NCBI GenBank assembly: GCA_905192625.1
Contig: CAJJLI010000154.1
Coordinates: 1 to 6,044 of the forward strand
Direction: 5' to 3'
DNA length: 6,044 nt
From: an uncultured Clostridium sp.
GTDB lineage: Bacteria; Bacillota; Clostridia; Lachnospirales; Lachnospiraceae
Shown here: positions 5,325 to 6,044 of the stretch, in pieces
How positions within the stretch are numbered: position 1 is the first letter of the stretch
Layout of the letters: every line of letters starts with the position of its first letter
Program-made: the position numbers and the translations under genes
Notes under the pieces: generated by a model
What the model was told of the DNA's origin: nothing
Databases searched by the model: none
The model's input: only the letters and a program-made list of their open reading frames with translations

Positions 5325-6023
5325 ATGAATTTAAAACTTCAGAATAAAAAAGAAAAAGAGAGCAATCGCGAATATGCATACCGAATACTTCATAGCAACA
5401 TTATGACATTACAGCTACCTCCTGGCTCTATTTTAAACGAAGGTGAGCTATCTCAAATGTTATCTATAAGTAGAACACCAGTCCATGAAGCGATCATTAA
5501 ATTACAATCAGAATATCTTGTGAACGTATATCCACAAAGCGCATCCAAAGTTTCGCTTATCAATGTGGAATATCTGAAAGAAGGTTTATTTTTGCGTTCC
5601 ATTGTTGAACCAGCCATCATTAAAAAAATAGCTGGATTAATAAGTTCGAAAGGTCTTGCTCCATTACAAGAGAACTTGGATCAGCAATTAGAGGCAATCC
5701 ATTCAGAAGATCCGATTAGTACTTTTTTTAAGTTGGACGATATTTTTCACCAAATGATATATGACTTAGCAAATAAATCAAATACATGGTATTCCATAAA
5801 AAGCGTATGTTCTCATTACGATAGAGCTAGATACATTGATGCTATTCTAAACAATACAGATTTAAAAGAAATCTATAATGAGCATAAAAAAATCTATCAT
5901 ATAATACTTATGGGAATTACTCAAGAAGTTGAGTTTGATCAATACTATAAAAACCATTTACACACCTTTGATAAAGGCTTCGACAATTTGATTGAGCACT
6001 ATTCTGATTACTTTGTCATCTAA
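5325..6023 (+). CDS. GntR-family transcriptional regulator, FadR/FCD subfamily (UxuR-like role proposed)
   Basis: The 232-residue DNA-binding regulator is complete. A winged helix-turn-helix spans about 14-78: REYAYRILHSNIMTLQLPPGS, ELSQMLSISRTPVHEAIIKL (41-60, the recognition helix signature) and a wing ending near SASKVSLI. An all-helical FCD ligand domain follows (about 85-225). Its probable metal/ligand-binding residues are Asp138 and His142 (DDIFH), His164, His187 and His211 (NHLHTF). Such domains bind carboxylated effectors, and many regulate uronate or aldonate use. AAAGGG at 5312-5317 lies 7 nt before the ATG. It is divergent from the catabolic operon, with operator copies at both promoters, so it is probably an autoregulated repressor released by a pathway acid. 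The family call is firm; the effector and the operator assignment are inference. Only 21 bp follow the stop, with nothing visible in them. Confidence 0.92.
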   Translation: MNLKLQNKKEKESNREYAYRILHSNIMTLQLPPGSILNEGELSQMLSISRTPVHEAIIKLQSEYLVNVYPQSASKVSLINVEYLKEGLFLRSIVEPAIIKKIAGLISSKGLAPLQENLDQQLEAIHSEDPISTFFKLDDIFHQMIYDLANKSNTWYSIKSVCSHYDRARYIDAILNNTDLKEIYNEHKKIYHIILMGITQEVEFDQYYKNHLHTFDKGFDNLIEHYSDYFVI

Positions 6024-6044
6024 AGATATAACATTAAATGAGTA

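Overview
The window is low-GC DNA with strong AGGAGG-type ribosome binding sites, short bacterial genes and T-rich intergenic DNA. This suggests a Firmicute of the Clostridia, plausibly a Lachnospiraceae-like plant- or gut-polysaccharide degrader. That placement is inferred from base composition and protein style, not from a search.

Layout, left to right. (1) 1-361, minus strand: the first 120 codons of a LivJ-type ABC-transporter lipoprotein, cut off by the window edge. (2) 362-762: a 401-bp control region for that gene, with an extended -10 promoter and three copies of a 12-bp near-palindrome. (3) 763-4921, minus strand: three catabolic genes in transcription order, namely a zinc-dependent medium-chain dehydrogenase (3899-4921), D-mannonate dehydratase uxuA (2613-3662) and a mannitol-dehydrogenase-family fructuronate reductase uxuB (763-2376). 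They are separated by two 236-nt, T-rich, repeat-bearing gaps with no convincing promoter or terminator. (4) 4922-5324: a divergent control region. (5) 5325-6023, plus strand: a GntR/FadR-family (FCD) regulator.

Working model. UxuB interconverts D-fructuronate and D-mannonate, and UxuA dehydrates D-mannonate to 2-keto-3-deoxy-D-gluconate. The extra dehydrogenase resembles the RspB/L-gulonate (or L-idonate) 5-dehydrogenase type, so it may feed an aldonate such as L-gulonate into fructuronate. No uronate isomerase (UxaC), KDG kinase or KDPG aldolase lies in the window, although they could be just outside.

The most informative pattern is regulatory. A near-palindrome, consensus CTGATATATTAG, occurs seven times and, in my reading, only between genes: at 493, 570, 720, 4969, 5069, 5280 and 5295. 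In all three promoters I can identify (transporter, catabolic operon, regulator) one copy begins exactly 11 nt after an extended -10 hexamer, over the expected transcription start. This predicts one regulon, repressed by the FCD regulator, that joins an amino-acid-type binding protein to sugar-acid catabolism. I found no RNA genes, CRISPR arrays or insertion sequences. Apart from the regulatory design and the unusual transporter pairing, this is a recognisable sugar-acid locus, not an unknown system.
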